From positions 1-33,561 of the forward strand of contig JAUICD010000035.1 of the NCBI GenBank assembly GCA_030427965.1: a stretch of DNA of 33,561 nt, written 5' to 3'. This document shows, piece after piece, positions 15,838-25,157 of this stretch. Below the pieces are notes generated by a model, which saw only the letters and a list, made by a program, of their open reading frames with translations, was not told where the DNA came from and ran no database searches. The position numbers were made by a program, and so were the translations under genes. Source of the stretch: Bdellovibrionia bacterium. GTDB lineage: Bacteria > Bdellovibrionota > Bdellovibrionia > Bdellovibrionales > JAUICD01. The stretch's first letter is position 1. The number at the start of each line of letters is the position of its first letter.

Positions 15838-17285
15838 GAAGCAGTTTTCATTGTCTTTTGTGGTGAGTTTTTTGACCAATTCATAATTCGCTGAAACTGT
15901 TTCTTGTTTCGGCGATTGTAGTAGTAGAAACCATCTGGACGTCTTGTCGAGTTCTTCACAACCCCAAACTTTTCTGTTAACCCAAAGAACTCTTTTTCTA
16001 GACCTTTCCTCTTGAGATTTATATTTACCCCACTGTTGACGAGGATCACACTGTATGTCCCCACTCCTCCGAGTTGTGTACAGGAATCTCTATATTTGTT
16101 CAAAATAACTGAAAATTCATGAATGAATTTATCAACAGTTGGAAAACCATGTCTTTGGAGTTCTTTGTAATACGGGAAGAGATCAATGAGGATGGCCTGA
16201 TAATTTGAATAATCGATGTTTAAGGTCGTATCAAAAGCAAGGTGCTTGTGAATAACAGTTTTACTGTACCTTGAAACTTGATTTCCCAACTGAAATTCAA
16301 TGTAGTAAACGAATCCAAGAACCGACATTAGGGCTGTCGTGAAGAGTACACCAAGGAGAGGTCCAATCATGCTGTCTGTGATACGTGTAAGAGTGAAATG
16401 GGAAAGTGCGCAAAATAAAACCACTCCTGAACTAATGCCAAGAGATGAAAACCTAGAAAATCCCACCTTCTGTAGTTTGTGATGAATGTGATCTTTATCT
16501 CCGACAAAAGGGGTTAGACTTTTACTCAACCTCCGAGCTACGCTCAGAATCAAGTCTGTCAATGGCAAAGAGGCCAAAAACAGTATTCCTAATACATTGA
16601 ATGCTTCAGGATTTTTGGGGGCAAATGAAACTTGTACAATGCCGATGAGAAAGCCAGTTGATATGCTCCCAATGTCTCCCAAGAAAATTGAAGCTGGAGG
16701 GAAATTAAAAGCTAGAAAAGCAGCGTATGCTCCAACTGCAATTAAGAGAAAGTCATTTGTGGAGCCAGGGCTAGATGAAAGAAATAGAGCTCCTAAGACG
16801 AGAAGTCCATAGCTTGTGGCTTGACCATCAATGCCATCAATAAAGTTAACAGCGTTACAAAGTCCTACAATCCAAAAGAAAGAGAGCGTGTACGCCCAAA
16901 ATGCGGGAAAACCTTGTTGAATCAAAAAAAGCTCTTCTCTTGGATATACAATCAAAAAAATAGCTGCCGCCATAAGTTGTGCGAGAAATTTAGGTTTAGC
17001 GGGAAGCTCTTTGATATCATCCCAGAAGCCTGCAACAAGGAGAGGGAGAGCTGAGAGAAATACGAGTAAGGTGTAGTTTGTATCAAATAGAAAGCCTACA
17101 GAAAAAATAGAAATAAAAATTGGAACTCCGCCAAGTAAAGGAATTTGACGGCCATTTCTTCGAAAATCAATTGGGGAGTAAATATCAAATCGTTTTGCTA
17201 GGTGAACTGTGAGGTATGTACCAATGAGGCAAAATCCAAACGATAAGGCTAATGTGTGAGTGTAATGAGTCAAAACCTGTTCCAT
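15834..17285 (-). CDS. WecA/TagO/MraY-type polyprenyl-phosphate sugar-1-phosphate transferase with C-terminal extension
   Basis: A 483-residue enzyme. Residues 1-340 are a polytopic membrane domain with all family motifs: DD (GFWDD, 89-90), NFIDGIDG (147-154), FLGD (201-204) and the GDKDHIHH loop (HIHH 266-269) typical of WecA-like rather than MraY enzymes. It should move a HexNAc-1-phosphate from UDP-sugar to undecaprenyl phosphate, starting glycan synthesis. Residues about 340-483 form a soluble, presumably cytoplasmic domain absent from WecA (about 370 residues) that I cannot assign. The context of glycosyltransferases and sugar-nucleotide enzymes supports an initiating role for a surface polysaccharide. 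The stop overlaps that of the ankyrin gene. Confidence 0.9.
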   Translation of the reverse strand: MEQVLTHYTHTLALSFGFCLIGTYLTVHLAKRFDIYSPIDFRRNGRQIPLLGGVPIFISIFSVGFLFDTNYTLLVFLSALPLLVAGFWDDIKELPAKPKFLAQLMAAAIFLIVYPREELFLIQQGFPAFWAYTLSFFWIVGLCNAVNFIDGIDGQATSYGLLVLGALFLSSSPGSTNDFLLIAVGAYAAFLAFNFPPASIFLGDIGSISTGFLIGIVQVSFAPKNPEAFNVLGILFLASLPLTDLILSVARRLSKSLTPFVGDKDHIHHKLQKVGFSRFSSLGISSGVVLFCALSHFTLTRITDSMIGPLLGVLFTTALMSVLGFVYYIEFQLGNQVSRYSKTVIHKHLAFDTTLNIDYSNYQAILIDLFPYYKELQRHGFPTVDKFIHEFSVILNKYRDSCTQLGGVGTYSVILVNSGVNINLKRKGLEKEFFGLTEKFGVVKNSTRRPDGFYYYNRRNKKQFQRIMNWSKNSPQKTMKTAS

Positions 17286-17374
17286 CTCTGTTATATTGAT
17301 TACTTCTTATCGCCATTTTGAGACACTTTCTTAAGCATTCTAGGCAATTGCGAGGTTTGGTTTTTGTTTTCTGA

Positions 17375-18355
17375 TTGTCTTATTTAAAAATCTACGTGAA
17401 AATATGCGACAGAGGTCTTGCTTTGAATACTCTTCTTCATTTGATGGATCACCCAAATAGTATTCGGCCATTATCAACAGTCGTTGATTTGGCCTTTGAA
17501 ATTCAAAAACAATCTTCATGTGAGCAATTGATATGGAGTTTGAGCACGACTTCGGTCAAGGAGTATGGAAAGTTTCAAATTTCGGGGCTCGGGCTTGATG
17601 ATAGTTTGGAACAAAGGTCTTATAGAAAAGTATTTGCCACATTGAAAGCACAAATGAAGGCATCAAAAATCACACACCTGGCAACCTATGGGAAGTGGTC
17701 TCAAGTTATTGGCCTTGCTGCTGCACGTTTTGCAGGAATTGACACTCGAGTTGGATTTATTTTTGATTCAAACTCTTTTAATAAAACTTTTTTTCAAAAT
17801 ACTTTGGATCAGATTTTTTCTGAAAAATTGGTTTTTTTTAGTGAATATTTAAAACGTGAATGGAAGAAACCAGATGCTAAAGTTTTGTATTGTGGCTATC
17901 CAGATATTTCGGTTTCTTCAGACTTGCGAGCAAATGTTTTGATACATATAGATGATAAGAAGTACATTGAGAATTTTGAGAATTTCACTAAATTTGTTCA
18001 AGGTGATTTTCAATTTGTCGATGAAAGAGAGCTGATAAATGGAGTGGGGCCAGGGTTTTATATAAGATTTGGAGAATCTAAAGGCACCTATGATGATATT
18101 GCTCTTGCTATGAAATCGGGGCGAATTCCAGTTCTTCCAAATTTGGGCCCATATTCAGAGATTATTTTAAACGGAGAAAATGGATTTTTGTATGAGCCCT
18201 CCAATGATTCTGAGGTTGTTGAGGTTTTAGATCATGTGATTCAAGACAAGGATCTTTTTTTGGGATTGATCAAAATTTGCCAAAATGATTCAAAAGAAAG
18301 ATTTTCAATTCCATTATTTACCAATGGGTTTCTTGAAATTATGGGGATGAATTGA
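17375..18355 (+). CDS. Divergent GT-B type glycosyltransferase
   Basis: A 326-residue protein. The clearest family resemblance is at the C-terminus, where GPYSEIILNGENGFLYEPSN resembles the donor-binding end of GT4 enzymes. The N-terminal half has a THLATYGKWSQ stretch and a Rossmann-like alternation, but no clean EX7E motif is visible, so the catalytic residues are uncertain. The first codon is TTG at 17375 with a poor ribosome site (GAGG is 20 nt upstream); GTG at 17396 is an alternative start. The stop is 2 nt before the asparagine-synthase-like ATG, so the two are translated together, suggesting it adds the sugar made with that enzyme. This is inference. Confidence 0.7.
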   Translation: MSYLKIYVKICDRGLALNTLLHLMDHPNSIRPLSTVVDLAFEIQKQSSCEQLIWSLSTTSVKEYGKFQISGLGLDDSLEQRSYRKVFATLKAQMKASKITHLATYGKWSQVIGLAAARFAGIDTRVGFIFDSNSFNKTFFQNTLDQIFSEKLVFFSEYLKREWKKPDAKVLYCGYPDISVSSDLRANVLIHIDDKKYIENFENFTKFVQGDFQFVDERELINGVGPGFYIRFGESKGTYDDIALAMKSGRIPVLPNLGPYSEIILNGENGFLYEPSNDSEVVEVLDHVIQDKDLFLGLIKICQNDSKERFSIPLFTNGFLEIMGMN

Positions 18356-18357
18356 TC

Positions 18358-20241
18358 ATGTGTGGAATTGGAGGAGTTTTTAGCAAGGTGAAAAGCCATG
18401 AAGATAGAAAAAAGCTTGTTAAAAAAATGAGCGACGAAATTATTCATCGTGGACCAGATGATTTTGGAGAGTATCACGATGAGAGCATACCCTTGAGTTT
18501 GATTCATAGACGACTTTCAATAATTGATTTAAGTGAAATGGGACGTCAACCTATTGAAAGTGAGAATGGACGGTTTGTTCTCACTTTCAATGGTGAAATT
18601 TATAATTTTAAAGAAATTCGAAAAAAAATTGAAGTTCCATGTCGAGGGGAATCAGATTCTGAGGTTTTGGTTAATGCCATTCAAAGGTGGGGAGTAGAAA
18701 AAACTCTAAATCAGATTGAAGGAATGTTTGCCTTTGCTGTTTTTGATAGAAAGTGGAATCGTATTTTCTTAGCTCGTGACAGATGTGGAGAAAAACCTTT
18801 GTATTGGCATTTGAGCCAAAATGAGTTGGCTTTTTGTTCTGAATTGAGTGGCCTCAAAGATTTTCAAAGTGGACTGAATCCAAATTCTGTAATTGATTTT
18901 TTTGCATTGAACTGTGTTCCTAGCAGAAGAAGTATTTATTCCAATATAAATAAACTTGAACCAGCTCGTTTTATAGAGATTGACTTAGAAAAATGCTCAC
19001 TGGTGAATGAGAAGAAGTACTGGAATGTGCCGGAATTTGTAGATGAGAGTCGTTTTGATGAAGAGGCAATAGAGCGATTGGAAACAGTTTTGTATGAAAC
19101 TGTTGAAAAAACAATGATCTCAGACGTACCAATTGGATGTTTCTTATCTGGTGGCATTGACTCCTCTATTCTCCTTTCTATGATGAGTGAGCAAGGAAGA
19201 AAACAGGTCAATACATTTACCGCAAAATTTGAAGATTCAAGGCATGATGAATCCAAGGCAGCTCTTATGACTGCTAGAAAATTTAAAACATCTCATCATG
19301 AACTTTTAATAACTGAAAAAGATATGTTGGAATCCGTTTCTCAAATGAGTCAAATTTATAGTGAGCCGTTTTCAGACTCTTCTCAAATTCCAACGTTTTT
19401 AATTTCAAAACTTGCAAGTGAGAAAGTGAAAGTTGTTTTAAGTGGGGATGGAGGAGATGAGGTTTTTTTGGGATACAATCGCTATGGATTTGCTCCACGT
19501 GTGTATAAGGGGTTGAGCGTATTGCCATACTCTATAAGGGTGAGCCTCTCAAAATTGCCAATCAATAAATTGGCTCCATTTTTGAGAAAACTTCCATTTA
19601 TCCAATTTTCTCTTCTTCAAAATAAATTGAGCCGCATGGAAAGGCTTTTTGGATTTAAAGATAATGTGGATTTTTATAGGCGATTGGTGGGACATGAGGT
19701 TCATGCCAATAGGGTTTTGAATGATTTCTCGATGTATGAAGAATTTTTTTCTGAAATCAATGAAATCAATGTAGAAAATTTGAATGAATTGGATTTTCAG
19801 TGGTATTTGCCTGAAGATATTCTTACAAAAGTGGATCGAGCATCTATGGCAAACGGACTGGAGGTCAGAAGCCCATTTTTGAATTCTCGAGTTATAGAGG
19901 CGGCTCGTGGAATTTCTCTTTCCTCACATATGGATTCCAATCAGTTAAAAGGTGTGCTCAAACGTATTGCTAAAGATCTTATACCTCTTGATATTTTAGC
20001 CCGACCTAAGGTAGGGTTTTCAGTTCCTCTAGACACTTGGCTTAGAGGAGGGCTTCGCCCCTGGGGAGAGGAGCTCTTGAAGATGGGGCGACGTGAAACA
20101 TCGAGTTGGTTGAACTTTGAGCGGATAGACCGGGTTTGGGAAGCTCTTCAAAGTGGACGACAAACCCAATTTGAAGTTTGGGATATACTTATTTTTCTAG
20201 ATTGGCTGAAGATCAATAACTTTCCTGAACCTACAAGGTAA
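18358..20241 (+). CDS. AsnB-type glutamine-dependent amidotransferase, probably sugar-acid amidating
   Basis: A 627-residue two-domain enzyme. The start is ATG 18358, not an in-frame TTG 6 nt upstream, because the catalytic Cys must be residue 2 (MCGIGG). The glutaminase domain has HRGPDD (30-35), FNGEIYNF (77-84) and RGESDSE. The synthetase domain has the pyrophosphate loop SGGIDSS (264-270) and SGDGGDE. The general family makes asparagine, but members in O-antigen loci (such as WbpS of Pseudomonas aeruginosa O6) amidate uronic acids. Here the flanks are a glycosyltransferase and a UDP-sugar dehydrogenase, so a sugar-uronamide product is the better guess. True asparagine synthesis remains possible. 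Confidence 0.88.
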   Translation: MCGIGGVFSKVKSHEDRKKLVKKMSDEIIHRGPDDFGEYHDESIPLSLIHRRLSIIDLSEMGRQPIESENGRFVLTFNGEIYNFKEIRKKIEVPCRGESDSEVLVNAIQRWGVEKTLNQIEGMFAFAVFDRKWNRIFLARDRCGEKPLYWHLSQNELAFCSELSGLKDFQSGLNPNSVIDFFALNCVPSRRSIYSNINKLEPARFIEIDLEKCSLVNEKKYWNVPEFVDESRFDEEAIERLETVLYETVEKTMISDVPIGCFLSGGIDSSILLSMMSEQGRKQVNTFTAKFEDSRHDESKAALMTARKFKTSHHELLITEKDMLESVSQMSQIYSEPFSDSSQIPTFLISKLASEKVKVVLSGDGGDEVFLGYNRYGFAPRVYKGLSVLPYSIRVSLSKLPINKLAPFLRKLPFIQFSLLQNKLSRMERLFGFKDNVDFYRRLVGHEVHANRVLNDFSMYEEFFSEINEINVENLNELDFQWYLPEDILTKVDRASMANGLEVRSPFLNSRVIEAARGISLSSHMDSNQLKGVLKRIAKDLIPLDILARPKVGFSVPLDTWLRGGLRPWGEELLKMGRRETSSWLNFERIDRVWEALQSGRQTQFEVWDILIFLDWLKINNFPEPTR

Positions 20242-20256
20242 AGCTGAAGAACAGAT

Positions 20257-20285
20257 TTGACTGGAGTGGCATTTTTTCCGATTAA
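20257..20285 (+). promoter_or_regulatory. Probable promoter of the UDP-sugar dehydrogenase gene
   Basis: TTGACT (20257-20262) and GATTAA (20280-20285) are separated by 17 bp. A transcript would start near 20292, and a GAGG ribosome site lies at about 20303, before the GTG start at 20316. This would allow the gene to be transcribed independently of the amidotransferase upstream. Confidence 0.4.
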
Positions 20286-20315
20286 GAGTTTGAAAGCAAT
20301 ATTGAGGTACTATTA

Positions 20316-21605
20316 GTGAATACGAATGATTTTAAGATTGGTGTTATCGGACTTGGTTATGTGGGTTTACCAGTTGCATTTCATATGGCAAAAAAATTCC
20401 AAACCATTGGGTTTGATATAAAGAAAAAGAGAATTGATGAACTGAAAGATGATGTCGACGTCACAGGTGAGATTGATTCGACTCAACTAAAAAGTTCTTC
20501 ATTGATGTATACAGGTCAAATTGAAGACCTTAAGGAGTGCAATTTCTATATTGTAACAGTCCCAACTCCCGTGAATAGCGCCAATCAACCTGATCTCAGC
20601 ATTGTCTATAAGGCGACTGAAAGTGTTGGTTCTGTTTTGAAAAAAGGAGACATAGTTGTATATGAATCGACTGTTTATCCAGGTGTGACAGAAGAGGAAT
20701 GTGTGCCAATTTTGGCTAGAGTGTCGGGCCTAAAGAGTGGGATTGACTTCAAAGTTGGATATAGTCCTGAGAGGATCAATCCAGGAGACCATGAACACAG
20801 TTTTGATAAAATCACAAAAGTTGTTTCAGCAGAAGACTCAATTTCGCTTGAGAAAGTGAGTTATGTCTACTCTCAAGTTGTAACAGCAGGTATTTTTAAA
20901 GCTCAGTCCATTCGGGTTGCGGAAGCTTCAAAGGTGATTGAAAACTCGCAGAGAGATATAAATATTGCCTTTGTAAATGAATTGTCTCTGATTTTTGACC
21001 GACTCAATATAGACACGAAATCTGTTTTAGAAGCTGCGCAGACCAAATGGAATTTTTTAAAATTTTCTCCAGGCTTGGTTGGAGGACATTGTATTGGGGT
21101 TGATCCGTTTTATTTAACTCATAAAGCAGAAAAAGAAGGGTATTTTCCCCAAGTGATTTTGTCGGGCCGAAGAATCAATGATGATATGGGTCGACATGTG
21201 GCCTCAAAAGCAATTGAGAAGATGATTCTTAAGGGAGTTGATGTTTGTAAAGCAAATGTTACTATATTGGGATTGACGTTTAAAGAGAACTGTCCTGATA
21301 TTCGAAACTCAAAAGTTGTAGATATTGCGAACGAATTTAAGCGATTGAATATCAAATTCAATATTTATGATCCTCATGCAGATCCCTTGGAGGTCAAAGA
21401 AGAGTATGGGGTTTCATTGACTTCTCTAGAGAGTTTGCCAAAATCTGAAGTGATAGTTCTTGCTGTATCTCACAGAGAATTTTTGGAACTTGGGGTTTCT
21501 AAAATAAGTGAAATGTTGTGTGGGCCAAGAATACTTGTAGATGTAAAAGGTATTTTTGGTTTAGGGGAGCTTGAAGAGCACGGTATTGATCATTGGCGTC
21601 TTTGA
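20316..21605 (+). CDS. wbpO: UDP-N-acetylhexosamine 6-dehydrogenase, TviB/WbpO type
   Basis: A 429-residue NAD-dependent nucleotide-sugar dehydrogenase. It has the Rossmann motif GVIGLGYVGLP (9-19), VPTPVNSANQPDL, YESTVYPGVTEEECVP, GYSPERINPGD, the Lys206 region (EASKVIENSQRDINIAFVNE, with SKVIEN as the key part) and the catalytic Cys259 in GGHCIGVDPFYL. The overall pattern fits TviB/WbpO (UDP-GlcNAc/GalNAc 6-dehydrogenase) much better than UDP-glucose dehydrogenase. It oxidises C6 of the sugar to the uronic acid in two NAD-dependent steps. The start codon is GTG with GAGG about 9 nt upstream. Whether GlcNAc or GalNAc is used cannot be read with certainty; the facing 4-epimerase gene suggests GalNAc. 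Confidence 0.9.
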   Translation: MNTNDFKIGVIGLGYVGLPVAFHMAKKFQTIGFDIKKKRIDELKDDVDVTGEIDSTQLKSSSLMYTGQIEDLKECNFYIVTVPTPVNSANQPDLSIVYKATESVGSVLKKGDIVVYESTVYPGVTEEECVPILARVSGLKSGIDFKVGYSPERINPGDHEHSFDKITKVVSAEDSISLEKVSYVYSQVVTAGIFKAQSIRVAEASKVIENSQRDINIAFVNELSLIFDRLNIDTKSVLEAAQTKWNFLKFSPGLVGGHCIGVDPFYLTHKAEKEGYFPQVILSGRRINDDMGRHVASKAIEKMILKGVDVCKANVTILGLTFKENCPDIRNSKVVDIANEFKRLNIKFNIYDPHADPLEVKEEYGVSLTSLESLPKSEVIVLAVSHREFLELGVSKISEMLCGPRILVDVKGIFGLGELEEHGIDHWRL

Positions 21606-22612
21606 GAATTTTTGATGTACCAATCCAGGCTTTCATTGAGTCCCATTTCCAGACTGTAGTCAGGTTCATATTTAAATAGTTTTTTAGCTTTATCAATGTC
21701 AGCAAGGGAATGCCGAACATCGCCTTTACGAAAGTCCTTATATATAGGCTCTTTATTTTTTATGAGCTGTCCTCTTGTTTTGAGACCTATTGTGAGTTGT
21801 TCAAAGAGCTCGTTGAGCGTTGTGCGTTTATTGAATGCGATATTATACGTTTCGCCAAAAGCTTTCTTGTTTTGAGAAAGGGACAATAAAATATTGGCTT
21901 GAACAACGTTTTTGACATAACAGAAATCTCGAGATGTTTCGCCATCTCCATAGATTTCAATTTGCTCTCCGGCTAAAAAAGCACTCACCCATTTGGGAAT
22001 AACTGCAGCGTAAGGGCCGTTGGGATCTTGTCTCGGGCCAAAAACATTGAAGTATCTAAGCCCGGCAACTTGAAGGTCGTAGCATCTTTGAAAAACTTCG
22101 GAATAGATTTCATTGATTCTTTTACTTGCGGCATAAGGAGACAGGCAATTTCCAATTTTGGATTCTTGTTTTGGGAGATCTGGATGATCACCATAAACTG
22201 AGCTGCTTGAGGCGTAGACAAACGATTTAACACCCTTTTCTTTGGCAGAGATGAGGACATTCAAATGTCCGTTGACATTGCTTTTATGGGTGTTGAGCGG
22301 GTTTTCAATAGAACGAGGAACTGACCCAAGGGCTGCTTGATGTAAAACGTGTTCGGTATCTACCATAGCTTTTGAGCAGGTTTCTAAATCTAGAATATCT
22401 CCTTGGATGAAGTTGAAGTTTTGAGGATATTCCTCAGTGAATTTTTGAATATTTTTGATATGACCTGTTGATAAATTGTCTAGAGCAACAACAGATTGGT
22501 TGGATTCTAAAAGAGTTTCCACAAGATGGGAGCCAATAAATCCAGCAGCGCCAGTGACAAGCCATTTTCGTGGTTTAGCTTTTAGAAGAATGAGGGTTTC
22601 GTTGTAATTCAT
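21590..22612 (-). CDS. wbpP: UDP-N-acetylhexosamine 4-epimerase, WbpP/TviC type
   Basis: The ATG at 22612 gives 340 residues; a TTG 33 nt upstream is the alternative. It is an SDR with GAAGFIGSHL (NAD motif), a DNLSTGH stretch, HQAALGSVPRSI, ASSSSVYGDHP with the Ser/Tyr-xxx-Lys active site (YAASK), RYFNVFGPRQDPNG and GDGETSRDFCYV. The HQAALGSVPRSI, YGDHP and RQDPNG blocks match WbpP/WbgU/TviC, which interconvert UDP-GlcNAc and UDP-GalNAc (and the uronic acids), rather than GalE of the glucose pathway. It is convergent with the dehydrogenase, overlapping its stop by 16 nt. Together they give UDP-N-acetylgalactosaminuronic acid. Confidence 0.9.
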   Translation of the reverse strand: MNYNETLILLKAKPRKWLVTGAAGFIGSHLVETLLESNQSVVALDNLSTGHIKNIQKFTEEYPQNFNFIQGDILDLETCSKAMVDTEHVLHQAALGSVPRSIENPLNTHKSNVNGHLNVLISAKEKGVKSFVYASSSSVYGDHPDLPKQESKIGNCLSPYAASKRINEIYSEVFQRCYDLQVAGLRYFNVFGPRQDPNGPYAAVIPKWVSAFLAGEQIEIYGDGETSRDFCYVKNVVQANILLSLSQNKKAFGETYNIAFNKRTTLNELFEQLTIGLKTRGQLIKNKEPIYKDFRKGDVRHSLADIDKAKKLFKYEPDYSLEMGLNESLDWYIKNSQRRQ

Positions 22613-22653
22613 GGCGATTTTTATCCTATTGAAGTATTCTTGCAAATGGGGCT

Positions 22654-22677
22654 TTGAATGTCATCTCTTACATTCAA
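22654..22677. repeat. Inverted repeat between the epimerase and leuS
   Basis: TTGAATGT and ACATTCAA form perfect 8-bp arms around an 8-nt loop, in the divergent intergenic region. There is no following T-run, so it is not an intrinsic terminator. A DNA operator or RNA hairpin in the leuS leader are both possible. It is not a T-box: the stem is too small and no T-box sequence is visible. Confidence 0.3.
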
Positions 22678-22762
22678 GGAATTGGGTTGAGGTGGTCTTA
22701 TTTGGACTGGTCAAATCCATCTGAACCTGATAAACCAAAATGAAAACCGAGGGTTAAAAGTC

Positions 22763-25147
22763 ATGGCGTATCCGCACTTAGAGATTGAGCAAAAATGGCA
22801 AGAAAAATGGAGTTCAGATCAAATATTTGAGGTCTCAGAAAATCATTCTAAACCGAAGTACTATGTTTTAGATATGTTCCCCTATCCCTCATCCCAGGGG
22901 CTGCATGTTGGGCACCCAGAGGGTTACACAGCTTCTGACATTGTCACTCGCTACAAAAGAGCAAAGGGATTCAATGTCCTCCACCCAATGGGCTTTGATG
23001 CTTTTGGGCTACCTGCTGAGCAGTATGCCATTCAGACAGGAGTTCATCCTGCTATAACGACAAACGAAGCCATTGAAAATTTTCGACGACAACTGAAGGC
23101 TTTAGGGTTTAGTTTTGATTGGTCTAGAGAGGTTTCAACGTGTGATCCAAAGTTTTACAAATGGACGCAGTATATTTTCACAATCCTCTATGAAAAGGGA
23201 TTGGCTTATCAGAAAGAGGTTCCTGTGAATTGGTGCCCGGCACTTAGAACAGTGTTGGCAAATGAAGAGGTTGTAGATGGTAAGAGCGAGCGTGGAGGAC
23301 ACCCTGTAGAACGTGTTCCAATGAAGCAGTGGATGTTGAAAATTACAGAATATGCTGAAAGATTGATACAAGACTTAGATAAAGTGGATTGGCCTGAAAG
23401 AACAAAAGAGGGGCAACGAAACTGGATAGGAAAAAGTGAAGGGGCTCAAATGTCGTTTTCACTCAAAGGGGTTGATGAGGTCTTAGATATTTTTACAACC
23501 CGTCCGGATACAATTTTTGGCGTAACATTTATGGTGATTGCCCCTGAGCATCCTTTGGTAGATAAGATTGTGACTTCTGAGTGTCGTGATGAAGTTTCTA
23601 AGTATAAGAGTTTTGCAAGTAAAAAAAGTGAAATTGATAGACAAGCCAATACGGATAAAACAGGAGTTTTTACGGGCGGGTTTTGTGTTCATCCATTTAC
23701 AGGCAAAGATATTCCGATTTGGATTTCAGACTATGTTCTTATGAGTTATGGAACGGGAGCTATAATGGCAGTTCCTGGTCATGATGAAAGAGATTTTGAA
23801 TTTGCCACCAAGTTTTCTATTGATATCCTAAGAGTGATTGATGGTGGAGATTTGCCATATGGTGGTGAGGGTAAACTTGTAAACTCAGATTTTTTAAATG
23901 AACTGAGAGCAAAACCAGACGGCATTCAAAAAGCTATTGATGAGATTGAGAAAAAGGGAATTGGAAAGAGGCATGTTACATACAAACTAAGAGACTGGTT
24001 GTTCTCTCGACAGAGATATTGGGGAGAGCCATTTCCTATTATCCATTTCCCTAATGGAGAATTGAAAACGATTGATAAAAATGAGTTGCCAGTTTTACTT
24101 CCTCAAGTGGCTGACTATGAACCTTCTCCAAGTGGAGAGTCTCCACTTGCCAATAATGCAGAGTGGATTCAGTATAATGGAGGTCGGCGAGAGACAGATA
24201 CTATGCCGGGTTCTGCTGGTTCTTCATGGTATTTCTTGCGTTATACAGATCCCCATAACAATGATGAGCCCTTTTCAAAAGAGGCTGAAAGTTATTGGAT
24301 GCCTGTTGATTTATATATTGGAGGCCCTGAACATACCGTAGGACATTTGTTATATTCACGTTTTTGGCAAAAAGTTCTATTTGACGCAGGTCTTGTCACT
24401 CATGATGAGCCATTCAAGAAGCTTCTTCATCAAGGAATGATATTGGGTGAAGATGGCGAAAAAATGTCAAAATCCAGAGGCAATGTTATAAACCCAGATG
24501 TCGTGATTGAAAAGTATGGTGCCGATTCTCTTCGAGTGTACGAAATGTTTATGGGGCCGATCGATAAAGATAAACCTTGGTCTGACACTGGTTTAGAGGG
24601 CGTTCGGCGATTCTTGGATCGAGTTTGGAGACTGGCATTTGATGAAGAAGGAAGGATACAGTTAAAAAGTGGGAGTTTAAGTGAGGAAAACAATCGACTT
24701 TTGCATAAGACAATAAAGAAAGTCACTGAAGATATTGAGAGTATGAGTTTTAATACAGCAATTAGTCAGATGATGATTTTTGTAAACGAACTTTATAAAT
24801 CAGATCTACGTTCTCTTGAGGCTGTTAAAACTCTCTCACAACTCTTGATGCCCTTTGCTCCCCATTTTGCTGAAGAACTATGGTTGAGACTTGGCGGTGA
24901 GGGATACGTGTCACTCAGTGACTGGCCAAGCTATAATCCGGAACTCGTCGTGGATGAGAAAGTGGTTTTGGGTGTTCAAGTGAACGGAAAAATGCGAGGA
25001 AAGATCGAAATAGCCCCTGATGCAGAAGAAGAGATTGCGCTTCATTTGGCCAAACAAGTGACTGCCGTTCAAAATGCAATGGATGGTAAAAATTTGTTTA
25101 AAACAATATACAAACCAGGTCGAATTTTAAACCTTTTGGTAAAATAA
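22763..25147 (+). CDS. leuS: Leucyl-tRNA synthetase
   Basis: A 794-residue class I synthetase with HVGH (48-51, the HIGH motif) and KMSKS (567-571), LDMFPYPSS before the HIGH motif, a CP1 editing domain in the middle (TTRPDTIFGVTFM, KDIPIWISDYVLMSYGTGAIMAVPGHDERDF, of which GTGAIMAVPGHDERD is diagnostic) and a C-terminal anticodon/tRNA-binding part. It charges tRNA-Leu and proofreads. It is slightly shorter than E. coli LeuRS (860) but complete. The ATG is preceded by GAGGG. It stands alone, divergent from the epimerase, and is a housekeeping gene embedded in the polysaccharide region. Confidence 0.97.
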   Translation: MAYPHLEIEQKWQEKWSSDQIFEVSENHSKPKYYVLDMFPYPSSQGLHVGHPEGYTASDIVTRYKRAKGFNVLHPMGFDAFGLPAEQYAIQTGVHPAITTNEAIENFRRQLKALGFSFDWSREVSTCDPKFYKWTQYIFTILYEKGLAYQKEVPVNWCPALRTVLANEEVVDGKSERGGHPVERVPMKQWMLKITEYAERLIQDLDKVDWPERTKEGQRNWIGKSEGAQMSFSLKGVDEVLDIFTTRPDTIFGVTFMVIAPEHPLVDKIVTSECRDEVSKYKSFASKKSEIDRQANTDKTGVFTGGFCVHPFTGKDIPIWISDYVLMSYGTGAIMAVPGHDERDFEFATKFSIDILRVIDGGDLPYGGEGKLVNSDFLNELRAKPDGIQKAIDEIEKKGIGKRHVTYKLRDWLFSRQRYWGEPFPIIHFPNGELKTIDKNELPVLLPQVADYEPSPSGESPLANNAEWIQYNGGRRETDTMPGSAGSSWYFLRYTDPHNNDEPFSKEAESYWMPVDLYIGGPEHTVGHLLYSRFWQKVLFDAGLVTHDEPFKKLLHQGMILGEDGEKMSKSRGNVINPDVVIEKYGADSLRVYEMFMGPIDKDKPWSDTGLEGVRRFLDRVWRLAFDEEGRIQLKSGSLSEENNRLLHKTIKKVTEDIESMSFNTAISQMMIFVNELYKSDLRSLEAVKTLSQLLMPFAPHFAEELWLRLGGEGYVSLSDWPSYNPELVVDEKVVLGVQVNGKMRGKIEIAPDAEEEIALHLAKQVTAVQNAMDGKNLFKTIYKPGRILNLLVK

Positions 25148-25157
25148 GATTTTTGAC

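Noticed and set aside
22620..22762. T-box riboswitch upstream of leuS
   Set aside because: No T-box consensus and no large specifier stem; the leader is too short.
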